A DNA stretch of 64,000 nt, taken from NCBI RefSeq assembly GCF_024158145.1, contig NZ_JAMYXM010000002.1:310001-374000 (forward strand). The letters run 5' to 3'. This DNA comes from Notoacmeibacter sp. MSK16QG-6 (GTDB lineage Bacteria; Pseudomonadota; Alphaproteobacteria; Rhizobiales; Rhizobiaceae). A program made the position numbers and the translations under genes. The notes under the pieces were generated by a model, which made no database searches, was not told the DNA's origin, and saw only the letters and a list, made by a program, of their open reading frames with translations. Below are positions 1 to 8,419 of this stretch, in pieces. Position 1 is the stretch's first letter; every line of letters begins with the position of its first letter.

Positions 1-1
1 C

Positions 2-625
2 GTCTTCAACAACGAAGCAGGCGTCGAGGCGACCGAACTCTATATCGATCTGATGGAATATGCGCCGCCGGGGGTCGCGACCTTCAACTGGTCGGACTCC
101 GTTGAGGCCTTCAGGGGCGGACAGGTCGCATTCCTTATCGAATCCGATGTTTTCGGCCCCTGGATGGAAGACGAGGCCAAATCGACGGTGGTCGGCAAGG
201 TCGGTTACGCACCGCCGCCCGATCCCCTTCCATCGGCTGGATGGGCTCATGGCTGGGCCGTCTCGAAGGTCGGTGCCGATACCGACTGCGAGAGAGCGGC
301 AGCGGGAGATTTTGTCGGCTGGGCGACATCTCAGGAGATGGAGCAAAAGCGTCTCGCCGCCGGAATCGCCTCCGATATTGGCCGCGTATCCACCCTGCAG
401 AGCGATGCCTATAAAGCCCTTGTACCTGCAGAATATATCGAAGCCCTTCTTGCAACGTCCGAAAAGACAAGCCTGCTCATCATGGCAAATCCGGCATGGC
501 CTGAGATCGGCGACAATCTCGGCCTCGTCCTCGAAGAACTTTTTTCCGGAACACGCGATGACGTCAAAAGCGCGCTCGATGAGGCCGCGTTCTTCGCCGA
601 AGACAGCTTGGCGCGGGTGAAATAA
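2..625 (+). CDS. Sugar ABC transporter substrate-binding protein, C-terminal part (5' truncated by window edge)
   Basis: The open frame enters from the window edge and runs 207 codons to a TAA, so signal peptide and N-terminal lobe are missing. The visible part is typical of the second half of family 1 (MalE/UgpB-like) periplasmic binding proteins: a WMED-type stretch, a glycine-rich WAHGWAVSK segment and a helical C-terminus ending in a LARVK tail. Two MalF/MalG-like permeases and a MalK-like ATPase follow in the same direction, so it is the binding component of that importer. The substrate cannot be read from the sequence; the aldolase-like protein and SorC regulator downstream suggest a sugar or sugar phosphate precursor. 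Confidence 0.8.
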   Translation, partial: VFNNEAGVEATELYIDLMEYAPPGVATFNWSDSVEAFRGGQVAFLIESDVFGPWMEDEAKSTVVGKVGYAPPPDPLPSAGWAHGWAVSKVGADTDCERAAAGDFVGWATSQEMEQKRLAAGIASDIGRVSTLQSDAYKALVPAEYIEALLATSEKTSLLIMANPAWPEIGDNLGLVLEELFSGTRDDVKSALDEAAFFAEDSLARVK

Positions 626-694
626 CCACGCGCCTCCCAGTCCGGCGGCTGGCATCTACCCGCCGCCGGATTCCGCCTACTCTGAGGACAGGAC

Positions 695-1567
695 ATGACA
701 CGCAAACCGTTTGCCGCGCTGTCGCTGGCGCCGGCTATCGCTCTTTTGGCCATGCTGGCGATTGTCTCGGTCGGCGGCGCTATTTGGCTAGCACTCATGA
801 ATCGCACTCTGCGATCACCCGATGCCGAATTTGTCGGCGCCTACAATTTTTTGCGACTTCTGCGTGATCGGCGCTTCTTCAACGCACTGGAAATATCCGT
901 GATCTGGGAGTTGTTTACAGTGGCGGGGACAATACTTCTCGCGGTGACGCTAGCGATCCTGATCTTCGAGACCGTCAAAAAACCGATTTGGCGCAATCTG
1001 CTTTGCTTCGCATTTCTCGTACCAGTGCTGCTGCCGCGTGTGGCTGCCGCCTTCATATGGCGGTTTCTCTATTCGCCTTCGCTCGGCGTCATCAACTATT
1101 TGCTAGGCCTGGTCGGCATCGGACCGGTCGAATTTCTTGCCGATCCGTCTTTGGCTTTGGTTTCGGTTGCCGTGGTCGACATCTGGCAGTGGGGGCTCTT
1201 CTTTACTGTCATCCTTTTGAAGCTGCTGGAAACCCTGCCCCGCGATCCGATCGAAGCGGCTATGTTGGATAACGCCCGAACCTGGGAAATCCACGCCTAT
1301 GTGACATTGCCGATGCTGAAAGGACCGATCATCAGCCTGGTTCTGGTCAAGGCTGTGGAATCGCTGCGTTCCTTCGATCTCATCTTCGTTATGACAGGCG
1401 GCGGGCCTGGCACAGCGACTGAGACACTGGATCTCTATGCTTATCAGATGGGCATCAATATGGGCGGTCGGATTTCCTACGCTTCAGCGATGTCAATTCT
1501 TCTGCTTGTCGTCACCACTATCGCGTTCACAATCATCTGGAAGGCCGGCAGACGATGGGCAAACTGA
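695..1567 (+). CDS. Sugar ABC transporter permease, MalF/UgpA-like
   Basis: 290-residue inner-membrane protein with about six hydrophobic segments. The cytoplasmic EAA loop, which contacts the ATPase, begins around residue 187 (EAAMLDNARTWEIH) and is followed by LPMLKGP. The FVMTGGGPGTATETL stretch near residue 230 is characteristic of the MalF-type partner. The gene starts 69 bases after the binding protein stop with AGGACAGGAC as a ribosome binding site. Its 3' end overlaps the next permease by 13 bases, indicating translational coupling. It should form a heterodimeric channel with that permease. Confidence 0.9.
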   Translation: MTRKPFAALSLAPAIALLAMLAIVSVGGAIWLALMNRTLRSPDAEFVGAYNFLRLLRDRRFFNALEISVIWELFTVAGTILLAVTLAILIFETVKKPIWRNLLCFAFLVPVLLPRVAAAFIWRFLYSPSLGVINYLLGLVGIGPVEFLADPSLALVSVAVVDIWQWGLFFTVILLKLLETLPRDPIEAAMLDNARTWEIHAYVTLPMLKGPIISLVLVKAVESLRSFDLIFVMTGGGPGTATETLDLYAYQMGINMGGRISYASAMSILLLVVTTIAFTIIWKAGRRWAN

Positions 1568-2370
1568 TCGGTCACGCAGCAATGCGTATTATTCCTGCTG
1601 TCTTGGTTGTTGTTGCGCTGGGACCCATTTTCTGGACGGTACTCGGCGCTTTCAAGGAATTGCGTGATATCGTCACTCCGATACCAAAGCTGGTATTCGA
1701 ACCCACCATCGACAATTTCGTCACGATTCTGCGCAATCCAACGATCCGTGATGGCCTGCTAAATTCGGTGGTCGTCGTCTCCGCTACAGTACTGATCGGC
1801 GCTCTGCTCGGCATTCCCGCAGCGCATGCCCTCGCTCGCTATGCGCGGCGATGGGGCGACGATATCCAATTCTTTGTTTTGTCACTGCGCTTCATGCCGC
1901 CGGTTGCCATCGCGATACCGTTCATCGTGATCTACCTCGACCTTGGCATCTACGATACGCTGTTCGGGCTCGTGCTCGTCTATCTTACTACGTCGGTGTC
2001 GACGATTATCTGGCTCGCCGTACCGGCTTTCGAAAGCGTGCCCCGCGACATCGAGGAAGCGGCAGCTATGGAAGGCTGCCCTCCTTGGGAAGTCTTTTGG
2101 CGCTTCTCTCTTCCAATTGCCGCTCCATCGCTTTTCGGCGCGCTGGTCTTCACTTTCGTTCTTGTCTGGAACGAACTGCTTCTGGCGCTGACACTGGCCG
2201 CGCAGAACGCAACGCTACCCGTTGTCGCGGCATCGATCACCTCTTTGGGCAAGGAGGTGCCATGGGGTGTGATCAACGCTGCGACCGTACTTCTGGTACT
2301 GCCGCCGCTCGTCTTCATCGGCCTGCTCATGGGCCTTCTCAACAGCATGGTCCGAAGCGGCCCGAAATAG
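1555..2370 (+). CDS. Sugar ABC transporter permease, MalG/UgpE-like
   Basis: 271-residue membrane protein, second permease of the importer. The EAA loop is at about residues 167-186 (EEAAAMEGCPPWEVFWRFSL), followed by PIAAPSL and a strongly hydrophobic segment with VWNELLLALTL, both usual in MalG-type permeases. N-terminal hydrophobic segment at residues 10-30. It overlaps the upstream permease gene by 13 bases and ends 9 bases before the ATPase gene, so the block is one operon. Confidence 0.9.
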   Translation: MGKLIGHAAMRIIPAVLVVVALGPIFWTVLGAFKELRDIVTPIPKLVFEPTIDNFVTILRNPTIRDGLLNSVVVVSATVLIGALLGIPAAHALARYARRWGDDIQFFVLSLRFMPPVAIAIPFIVIYLDLGIYDTLFGLVLVYLTTSVSTIIWLAVPAFESVPRDIEEAAAMEGCPPWEVFWRFSLPIAAPSLFGALVFTFVLVWNELLLALTLAAQNATLPVVAASITSLGKEVPWGVINAATVLLVLPPLVFIGLLMGLLNSMVRSGPK

Positions 2371-2379
2371 GAAACGGTC

Positions 2380-3480
2380 ATGGCCAACATTTCCTGCACC
2401 GATATAGTCAAGGCTTACGGTGCCCATCCCGTGATAGACGGGCTCAACCTTGAAATTCCGGACCATCAATTTGTGGTCTTTCTCGGCCCCTCCGGCTGCG
2501 GCAAATCCACGATGTTGCGCATGATCGCCGGCCTGGAGGATGTAACGGGCGGTACAATCGAGATCAGCGACGAGGATGTGACGACCCTGCCGCCCGGAGA
2601 ACGCGATGTAGCGATGGTGTTTCAATCCTACGCGCTCTATCCGCACATGTCGGTGGCGGACAATATTACCTTCGGCCTGCGCCGTCAGAGCGTGGCGCGC
2701 GATGAGATAGACCGTCGCTTGAATCATGTGGCGGGGTTGCTTGGCTTGGAGCCTTTTCTGGACCGCAAGCCAAAAAACCTTTCTGGAGGCCAGCAGCAAC
2801 GCGTCGCCATGGCGCGCGCCATGATAAAGACGCCGAAAGTTTTTCTGTTCGACGAGCCGCTGTCGAACCTCGACGCCAAGCTTCGCGAGAAACTACGAAC
2901 CGAAATACGCAAGATTCACCTCTCGCTCAAAACCACGACCATTTTTGTCACCCACGACCAGTTGGAGGCGATGACAATTGCTGACAGCATTGTGTTGATG
3001 CAGTCTGGCCGGATTGAGCAGATCGGTACTCCCGACGAGATTTTTGAGCGTCCGGCGAGCCGTTTCGTTGCCGATTTCATTGGCACACCAGCGATGAACT
3101 TTCTGCAAGCCAAGATATCCGTCGATCCGGAAGGATTGCTTGCGACAGCAGGCGAAATTGCGTTGCGTTTGTCGCCCGAAATGTTTCCTTCGCTCAAGGA
3201 CGGGAGCGATGTCGAGTTGGGGCTTCGGCCGTCTCGCATGGATCTTTGCGAACCAGATGCCACCAACGCCCTGACCGGCCACGTTGTTCTGGTTGAGAAT
3301 ATGGGGAGCGAGGGTCAGATCATCACCGAGATGGACGGGCAGGAAATTTCGTTTGTCACAAAAGAGTTTCGTCGGCTTCAGCCGGGCCAGACGGTACATT
3401 TCGCTATCCATCCCGAACACATTCACGTCTTCGACCCGAAGACCGGAAAGTCACTCCGCAGCCCGGATGAAACGCTATGA
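2380..3480 (+). CDS. ABC transporter ATP-binding protein, MalK/UgpC family
   Basis: 366 residues. Walker A GPSGCGKST at 36-44, Q-loop in VFQSYALYPHMSV, signature LSGGQQQR from 134, Walker B VFLFDEP from 154 and H-loop FVTHD near 189-193. The C-terminal third (about 240-366) has the TOBE/MalK regulatory domain, including ELGLRPSRMDL. This is the energising subunit for the two permeases upstream. Its stop codon overlaps the start of the aldolase-like gene by four bases (ATGA), which ties that enzyme to the transport operon. Confidence 0.92.
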   Translation: MANISCTDIVKAYGAHPVIDGLNLEIPDHQFVVFLGPSGCGKSTMLRMIAGLEDVTGGTIEISDEDVTTLPPGERDVAMVFQSYALYPHMSVADNITFGLRRQSVARDEIDRRLNHVAGLLGLEPFLDRKPKNLSGGQQQRVAMARAMIKTPKVFLFDEPLSNLDAKLREKLRTEIRKIHLSLKTTTIFVTHDQLEAMTIADSIVLMQSGRIEQIGTPDEIFERPASRFVADFIGTPAMNFLQAKISVDPEGLLATAGEIALRLSPEMFPSLKDGSDVELGLRPSRMDLCEPDATNALTGHVVLVENMGSEGQIITEMDGQEISFVTKEFRRLQPGQTVHFAIHPEHIHVFDPKTGKSLRSPDETL

Positions 3481-4478
3481 GCAGTAGCCGTTATGCTGAA
3501 AAAATCGCACGAATTCGCAAGGGTGATTATCGCAAAGGCGATTTCATCATCGCCGATGCAAAGGATGCAGACGTAACCGGAGGCGTAACGGCGCCGGGTG
3601 CGCGACGAGATGCAAGTGGCCAGATGTCCGGCTATCGCACACGACCCGAATTTCTCGACCAGATTCGCAAGGTGATAACGCAGGATAAGGTAGACATTTT
3701 ACTCGCGTCGGCGAGCAATCTGGAAGTTCTGCTCGCTGGCGGGGCATTTGATAAGACATCTGTTCAGCCTGCTTTCCGCGCCAACGAGACGACTGACATT
3801 TGGGGAAACGTCCGCGCCGGGCGTTATCGGGAAGCGCCCTCCCGACCATACAGAGGAGCCAGCCTGGCGCACGCGCCAGTGAAACTTGTCCTTTATTCTG
3901 TGACCTTCAACAATAACGCCGAGGCTGACGCGCGAGCGCTCGAAGCATATGCCGATTTCCGCCGCGAGGCAGAAGAATTTGGCATCAGCCATTTCCTGGA
4001 GGTTTTCAATCCCAACATCGATGACGCGGTGCCAACGGCGAATACGGGTGCCTTTGTTACGGACTGCATCATTCGCTTGCTGGCAAGCCTGACAAAAGCA
4101 GAGAGGCCTGAATTTCTCAAGGTCGCCTACAATGGTCCCGAGGCGATGCAGGAACTGACCTCTTACGACCCATCAATGGTCGTCGGCGTTCTAGGCGGGG
4201 CGGGCGCGACGCATCGCGATACTTTCGAACTGATCGCCCAGTCGGAACGCCACGGCGCGCGGATTGCTCTGTTCGGACGGAAAATCAATCAGGCGGAAAA
4301 TCAACTCGCCATGATCGAATGGATGAAGCGCGTCGCCGACCGGGAGGTCGAGCCAGATGAAGCCGTGCGTGGCTATCATAGCGATCTCGCCGGGCTTGGA
4401 ATCCTTCCGGACCGCAGACTTGCCGACGACCTCTCCGTGACTGAAGAAATCTTACGCCTTGACGCCAAGGCGGCATAA
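3477..4478 (+). CDS. Class I aldolase-like TIM-barrel protein of unknown substrate
   Basis: 333 residues. Alternating strand/helix pattern of a TIM barrel: DFIIADAKDAD (strand 1), VDILLASASNLEVLL, VKLVLYSVTF, HFLEVFNP, FLKVAYNG with Lys215 in the position expected for a Schiff-base lysine, a phosphate-binding type loop GGAGAT at 240-245, and ALFGRK at 264-269, resembling the end of DeoC/FbaB/LsrF aldolases. Family assignment is by this pattern, not by a confident full-length match. It is translationally coupled to the sugar ATPase and followed by a SorC-type regulator, so it probably cleaves a phosphorylated derivative of the imported sugar. Alternatively it is an isomerase-type barrel. Confidence 0.55.
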   Translation: MSSSRYAEKIARIRKGDYRKGDFIIADAKDADVTGGVTAPGARRDASGQMSGYRTRPEFLDQIRKVITQDKVDILLASASNLEVLLAGGAFDKTSVQPAFRANETTDIWGNVRAGRYREAPSRPYRGASLAHAPVKLVLYSVTFNNNAEADARALEAYADFRREAEEFGISHFLEVFNPNIDDAVPTANTGAFVTDCIIRLLASLTKAERPEFLKVAYNGPEAMQELTSYDPSMVVGVLGGAGATHRDTFELIAQSERHGARIALFGRKINQAENQLAMIEWMKRVADREVEPDEAVRGYHSDLAGLGILPDRRLADDLSVTEEILRLDAKAA

Positions 4479-4524
4479 ACAGAACAACACGCGATAAGCG
4501 AAGCGGCGAAGAGAACCGACCCAT

Positions 4525-5472
4525 ATGACAAGAGTGAACCACCCCTCGGACCGAAACGTGGCAGAAGTGGCTTGGCTCTACTACATCAAGGGTCTTAATC
4601 AGGCGGAAATTGCCAAGCGGCTCAATCTTTCACGACCGACCGTCATCAACTACCTGCGCCTTGCCCGTGACCGTCAGATTGTTGGCGTCAAGATCGTCGG
4701 CACGCATTTCCGCGCCAACGATCTGGCCGACGCATTATGCGAACGCTTTGGCCTTGAGATGGCCTACGTTGTCGCCGGCGAGGGCGACGAGCGCGATGTC
4801 ACATTACAGGTCTGCGAAGCAGCGGCGCACTATCTGCCAGACTTTGTCGAAGAAGGAGACGTGCTGGGCGTCTCCTGGGGACAGACGGTATCGTTCGTAT
4901 CCGAGCGGGTGCCATGGTGGCCCGTCCCCGACCTCGTGGTGCGTCAGCTCATCGGTTCGCTTGCCAACCCGCTTTTACCGACTTCCGAAAATTGCACCAC
5001 CGAAATTGCGAGGCGATTATCGGCGCAGTGCATCAATCTCAATGCTCCAGCTGTTTGTACCGACCGTGAATTGGCGGCCAGATTGCGGGCAGAACCGATT
5101 CTTTCCGAGCAGTTGGAACGCCTTCTGGACTGCAATAAAGCCATCTATTCGCTGAGCCCATGTACGTTCGACACGCATGTGGTTCAGTTCAAGATTGCGA
5201 CAGAGGAGGACATCTCCTACTACAAGTCGAAAGACGCGGTCGGCATCATAGCGGGTCGATTTGTCGATGCGGTTGGCGAACCAATTTTGGGAGATCTCGA
5301 CGAACGTATGATCGGCGCGGATCATGCCGCCCTAAAAGGTATGCAAGGACTGCTGGTTGTTAGCGGCCTCAGCAAACTTGACGCGACACGCGCTGCATTG
5401 TTGGGGGGGTATGCGTCCAATGTCGTTCTTGAGGCAGCGCTTGCGGAAGCGCTGCTGGACCGGCGCAGTTAG
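4525..5472 (+). CDS. SorC/DeoR-type transcriptional regulator with sugar-binding domain
   Basis: 315 residues. An N-terminal helix-turn-helix lies at about residues 12-50 (YYIKGLNQAEIAKRLNLSRP and following). A SorC/CggR sugar-phosphate effector domain follows, with VLGVSWGQTV near residue 115 and a C-terminal GLLVVSGLSKLDATRAAL helix region. Known family members bind phosphorylated sugars and usually repress their own transport operon. It lies 46 bases after the aldolase-like gene in the same direction and probably controls the operon; the operon's promoter lies outside the window. LsrR of the AI-2 system belongs to the same family. Confidence 0.85.
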   Translation: MTRVNHPSDRNVAEVAWLYYIKGLNQAEIAKRLNLSRPTVINYLRLARDRQIVGVKIVGTHFRANDLADALCERFGLEMAYVVAGEGDERDVTLQVCEAAAHYLPDFVEEGDVLGVSWGQTVSFVSERVPWWPVPDLVVRQLIGSLANPLLPTSENCTTEIARRLSAQCINLNAPAVCTDRELAARLRAEPILSEQLERLLDCNKAIYSLSPCTFDTHVVQFKIATEEDISYYKSKDAVGIIAGRFVDAVGEPILGDLDERMIGADHAALKGMQGLLVVSGLSKLDATRAALLGGYASNVVLEAALAEALLDRRS

Positions 5473-5477
5473 CCAGC

Positions 5478-5566
5478 CGCTATCGTTACCTCAATGCGAT
5501 GAGAAATCGATACCATCCTTATCCGCTATCGTAAGTCGAGACAGTCTCTACCTCGCCTCACGATAG
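5478..5566. repeat. Direct and inverted CTATCGT motifs after the SorC gene
   Basis: CCGCTATCGT occurs at 5478-5487 and again at 5523-5532, 45 bases apart, and ACGATAG (the inverted form) lies at 5560-5566. Between the inverted pair sits a short GAGAC-A-GTCTC palindrome. The motif set could be an operator array or a stem-loop; there is no T-run that would make it a clear terminator. Binding by the adjacent SorC protein is only a guess. Confidence 0.35.
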
Positions 5567-5632
5567 TCAGTTTGCCAATATGCATGGAGAGGTATCGAAC
5601 TGCATCTTGCCCTTACGGCATGTGCGAATATA

Positions 5633-5716
5633 GAACCCCGCCTGCGGGCGTTCTCGACTCGGCATGATGCAAACCGAAACCGCTCACTTTGAGCGGGGCT
5701 CCATGGCACCGCCCGC
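5633..5716 (+). promoter_or_regulatory. Structured bioY leader with competing hairpins
   Basis: Upstream of bioY there are two consecutive hairpins. One is GAAC+CCCGC (5633-5641) with GCGGG+GTTC (5644-5653, one bulged C). The other is CCGCTC (5680-5685) with GAGCGG (5691-5696) around ACTTT. GCGGG at 5693-5697 can instead pair with CCCGC at 5712-5716, 20 bases before the bioY start, giving a mutually exclusive structure. I could not match it to a known riboswitch, and I found no convincing TTATNNATAA-type BioR box in this stretch. Confidence 0.4.
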
Positions 5717-5735
5717 CTCACAAAAGGGACTTTTC

Positions 5736-6296
5736 ATGAATACGCGTAGTCTTTCCTTTATCGCCTTGTTTGCTGCTTTCATCGCCGTGCTCGGTCTTGT
5801 ACCCGCCATCCAGATCCCTGTCTTGGCCGTGCCGATCACCGCACAGAGTTTCGGCGTGATGCTGGCTGGCGCCATCTTGGGCGCCCGGCGCGGCGCTCTG
5901 GCCGTTCTACTCTTTCTGGTTCTCGTCGCGATCGGATTGCCGCTTCTGCCGGGCGGGCGGGGCGGCCTCGGCGTATTCGCCGGCCCATCCGCCGGTTTCC
6001 TGTTCTCCTGGCCAATTGGCGCATTTGTTGTCGGTTGGCTTGCCGAGCGGTTCTGGCAGCGAATGAATTTCGGATGGATGATGTTGGCCTGCGTCACCGG
6101 CGGCATTCTAGCGATTTACCCGCTTGGCATACTCTGGCTGTCTTATGCGACGGATATCTCGGTGATAAAGACGGCCATCGGCTCAGCCAGCTATCTTCCA
6201 GGCGACTTCATCAAGGCGGCCATCGCGTCCGCCATCGCCCTGATGGTCCGCCGGTCCTACCCGCTGATCGCGACGCACGAGCGCGCTACTTCGTGA
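5736..6296 (+). CDS. bioY: Biotin ECF transporter substrate-binding (S) component BioY
   Basis: 186 residues, about six hydrophobic segments. BioY features: an N-terminal segment with VPAIQIPVLAVPITAQSFGVML, an ILGARRGALAVLLFLVLVAIGLPLL region, GGRGGLGVFAGPSAGFLFSWPIGAF, and a terminal PGDFIKAAIASAIALMVRR. The frame stays open upstream to 5664, but ATG 5736 is preceded by AAAAGGGAC at good spacing and gives the usual BioY N-terminus. It is the high-affinity biotin-binding membrane component. Its stop overlaps the start of bioM (GTGA), so bioY, bioM and bioN are translationally coupled. Confidence 0.93.
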   Translation: MNTRSLSFIALFAAFIAVLGLVPAIQIPVLAVPITAQSFGVMLAGAILGARRGALAVLLFLVLVAIGLPLLPGGRGGLGVFAGPSAGFLFSWPIGAFVVGWLAERFWQRMNFGWMMLACVTGGILAIYPLGILWLSYATDISVIKTAIGSASYLPGDFIKAAIASAIALMVRRSYPLIATHERATS

Positions 6297-6970
6297 AGCT
6301 TACCTTCTCCGACGTAATGCTGGTGCGGAACGGCAAGACCGTTCTGCATCCGCTCAATCTGGAATTGACACAGCATCGCATCGGCTTCATCGGAGCCAAT
6401 GGGTCGGGGAAGTCGACACTGGCGCGAATGGCGGGCGGCCTGATCCGCCCGACCAGCGGATCGGTCAGCGTTTGCGGACACGATACGGCTAAGAATGAAA
6501 AAGATGTACGCCGCATGACCGGCTTCGTCTTTCAAAACCCCGACAGCCAGATCGTCTACCCCATCGTCGAGGAAGACCTCGCTTTCGGTTTGAAGGAACG
6601 AGGTTTTCCGAAAGCCGAACATGCCACCCGCATATCGGGCGTACTGGAACGTCTTGGCATATCGCACCTGCGGCAACGTCTTGCGCATGAACTGTCGGGC
6701 GGCGAACGCCAACTTGTCGCTTTGGCCGGCGTTCTCGTAACCGAACCCGAGCTGCTTATACTCGACGAGCCAACGACCCTTCTGGATCTTCGCCATAGTC
6801 GGCGAATTGCCACCCATGTCGCAGCCCTGCCCCAGACCGTCATTTTCGTCACCCATCATCTGGATTTGCTGGCCCATTTCGACCGGGTCATTGTGCTTGA
6901 CGAAGGCAGGGTCATCGCCGACGGCGATCCGGAGAAAGCCATCGGCCTCTACGAAAAGGCCATGATGTGA
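6293..6970 (+). CDS. bioM: Biotin ECF transporter ATPase BioM
   Basis: 225 residues starting at GTG 6293 inside the end of bioY; the frame is open further upstream, but that part is the shadow of bioY. Walker A GANGSGKST at 34-42, Q-loop FVFQNPDSQIVYPIVEEDLAFGL (the QNPD motif typical of ECF ATPases), signature LSGGERQ from 134, Walker B LLILDEPT and H-loop VTHH. It energises BioY/BioN-mediated biotin uptake. It overlaps bioN by four bases (GTGA). Confidence 0.92.
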   Translation: MKLTFSDVMLVRNGKTVLHPLNLELTQHRIGFIGANGSGKSTLARMAGGLIRPTSGSVSVCGHDTAKNEKDVRRMTGFVFQNPDSQIVYPIVEEDLAFGLKERGFPKAEHATRISGVLERLGISHLRQRLAHELSGGERQLVALAGVLVTEPELLILDEPTTLLDLRHSRRIATHVAALPQTVIFVTHHLDLLAHFDRVIVLDEGRVIADGDPEKAIGLYEKAMM

Positions 6971-7605
6971 TAAACGGGCTTTACAGGCCCGGAACCAGCC
7001 TTATTCACCGTCTTCCCGCCGGGCTGAAGCTCATAATCCTGGCGGTGACCTGCACCATCGTGTTCTTCCTGGAAGGCTGGAGCCTGGCGGTGGTGCTGGC
7101 CCTCACGGTCGTGCTTTATCTCGTCGCACGCTTCAGCGTCCAAACCCTCTATAGCCAGCTTCGGCCCGCATTGCCCTTTATCCTGCTGCTCGCCCTTTTT
7201 CAGGTTTTCGCCGCCAGTTGGGTCGAGGCCATCGAAACGATCCTGCGGTTCAGCAGCCTGATCCTTCTCGCCGCCCTGCTCTCTTTGACCACATCCCCCG
7301 CCGCTCTTTCAGACGCGCTGCTTGCCGCGATGCGGCCATTCAAGCGCTTTGGCATACCGGCAGAACGGATCGCGTTAGCGATGACGCTGGCGATTCGTTT
7401 CATTCCCGTCATTACGCAAGCTGCGGAGGACGTTCGCGAAGCGCAACGGGCGCGTGGCGGGCGCGATCGCTTTTTTCGAAGCGCAGGGCCGACACTCATC
7501 CGCACACTGAGGCTGGCGGACGAAATCGCGGAAGCGCTGGAGGCGCGCGGTCTCGGTCTTTCGGACGACGAAACGCCCGCTAAACGCACAGCCGCTTTGG
7601 AATGA
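6967..7605 (+). CDS. bioN: Biotin ECF transporter transmembrane (T) component BioN
   Basis: 212 residues from GTG 6967, overlapping the bioM stop. CbiQ/EcfT-family membrane protein: N-terminal LIHRLPAGLKL motif, four to five hydrophobic segments, and the coupling-helix motif AMTLAIRFIPVITQAAEDVR followed by EAQRARGGR, where the ARG motif contacts the ATPases. It completes the BioMNY biotin importer. Confidence 0.92.
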   Translation: MINGLYRPGTSLIHRLPAGLKLIILAVTCTIVFFLEGWSLAVVLALTVVLYLVARFSVQTLYSQLRPALPFILLLALFQVFAASWVEAIETILRFSSLILLAALLSLTTSPAALSDALLAAMRPFKRFGIPAERIALAMTLAIRFIPVITQAAEDVREAQRARGGRDRFFRSAGPTLIRTLRLADEIAEALEARGLGLSDDETPAKRTAALE

Positions 7606-7638
7606 CAGCATAATTGAACTGGCGGTTGTCACGGTGCG

Positions 7639-7657
7639 ATGGGAGGCCATCTCCCAT
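7639..7657 (+). promoter_or_regulatory. Small perfect hairpin ahead of the binding-protein-fold gene
   Basis: ATGGGAG (7639-7645) and CTCCCAT (7651-7657) form a seven-base stem with loop GCCAT, 27 bases before the ATG at 7685. It is flanked by a repeated GTCACGG. It has no T-run, so it is more likely an operator or translational element than a terminator. Function unknown. Confidence 0.3.
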
Positions 7658-7684
7658 GACAAAGCAAATAGTCACGGGACGATC

Positions 7685-8419
7685 ATGACGGCATTCGATG
7701 AAACAACCCTCGCCGAGCTCGCGCCGACGGGTCGCCTTCGGGCAGCAATCAACCTCGGCAATGCAGCCTTGGCGCGGAAGGGCGCAGAGGGGCAGCTTGA
7801 AGGCATTTCGCCCGATCTGGCGCGAGAACTGGCCCGTCAGACCGGCCTGGAACTTGAGATGATTACTTACCAGGGTGCGGGAAAGACCTTCGCTGACGTC
7901 GAGGACAATGTATGGGATGTCGCCTTTCTGGCCGTGGACGAAACGAGAGCGCGAAAGGTCGATTACACCGCGCCCTACGTCGAAATCGAGGGCACTTACG
8001 CCGTCCCCGCCGATTCTCCATTTCAGGAAATAGACCAGCTCGACGTACCGCATGCCAAAATTCTCGTCGCTCAGAATTCGGCTTACGACCTCTATCTTTC
8101 GACGGCCTTGGAAGCGGCGGAAATCGTCCGCGCAGAAACTCCCGGCGCGTCCCTGGACCAGTTCGATCGCGGCGGTCATGACGCCGTTGCCGGTGTCAGG
8201 CAGACACTTGAAGCCCGCTATATCGACCGGGAGGACATCAACATTCTTCCGGGCAGCTTCATCTCCATCTTTCAGGCAATGTGCGTACCAAAGGGCAGAG
8301 ACAATGCCCTCGCTGCACTCTCCGCATTCATTGAAGACGCAAAGGGCAATGGTTTCATAGCCGAGCACCTTCAAGCCAATGGCGATAAGACGGTCAAGAT
8401 CGCCGCCCCGGCGGGCTGA
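7685..8419 (+). CDS. Family 3 type periplasmic-binding-fold protein lacking a signal peptide
   Basis: 244 residues. The sequence follows the amino-acid-type (SBP_bac_3, PBP2) fold: GRLRAAINLGN, GISPDLARELARQTGLELE, VWDVAFLAVDETRARKVDYTAPYVEIEGTYAV, and a C-terminal IFQAMCVPKGRDNALAALSAF. There is no hydrophobic leader at ATG 7685 or in the upstream in-frame extension (open to 7634), so the protein appears cytoplasmic. It has no permease or ATPase partner next to it; bioN lies upstream and a different-family binding protein downstream. It may be a solitary binding protein repurposed as a sensor or enzyme. Confidence 0.7.
   Translation: MTAFDETTLAELAPTGRLRAAINLGNAALARKGAEGQLEGISPDLARELARQTGLELEMITYQGAGKTFADVEDNVWDVAFLAVDETRARKVDYTAPYVEIEGTYAVPADSPFQEIDQLDVPHAKILVAQNSAYDLYLSTALEAAEIVRAETPGASLDQFDRGGHDAVAGVRQTLEARYIDREDINILPGSFISIFQAMCVPKGRDNALAALSAFIEDAKGNGFIAEHLQANGDKTVKIAAPAG

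Noticed and set aside
5473-5735. BioR operator or known riboswitch (SAM-II, TPP, cobalamin) ahead of bioY
   Set aside because: Hairpins are present, but none of the conserved core sequences of these elements could be recognised; left as an unassigned structured leader.
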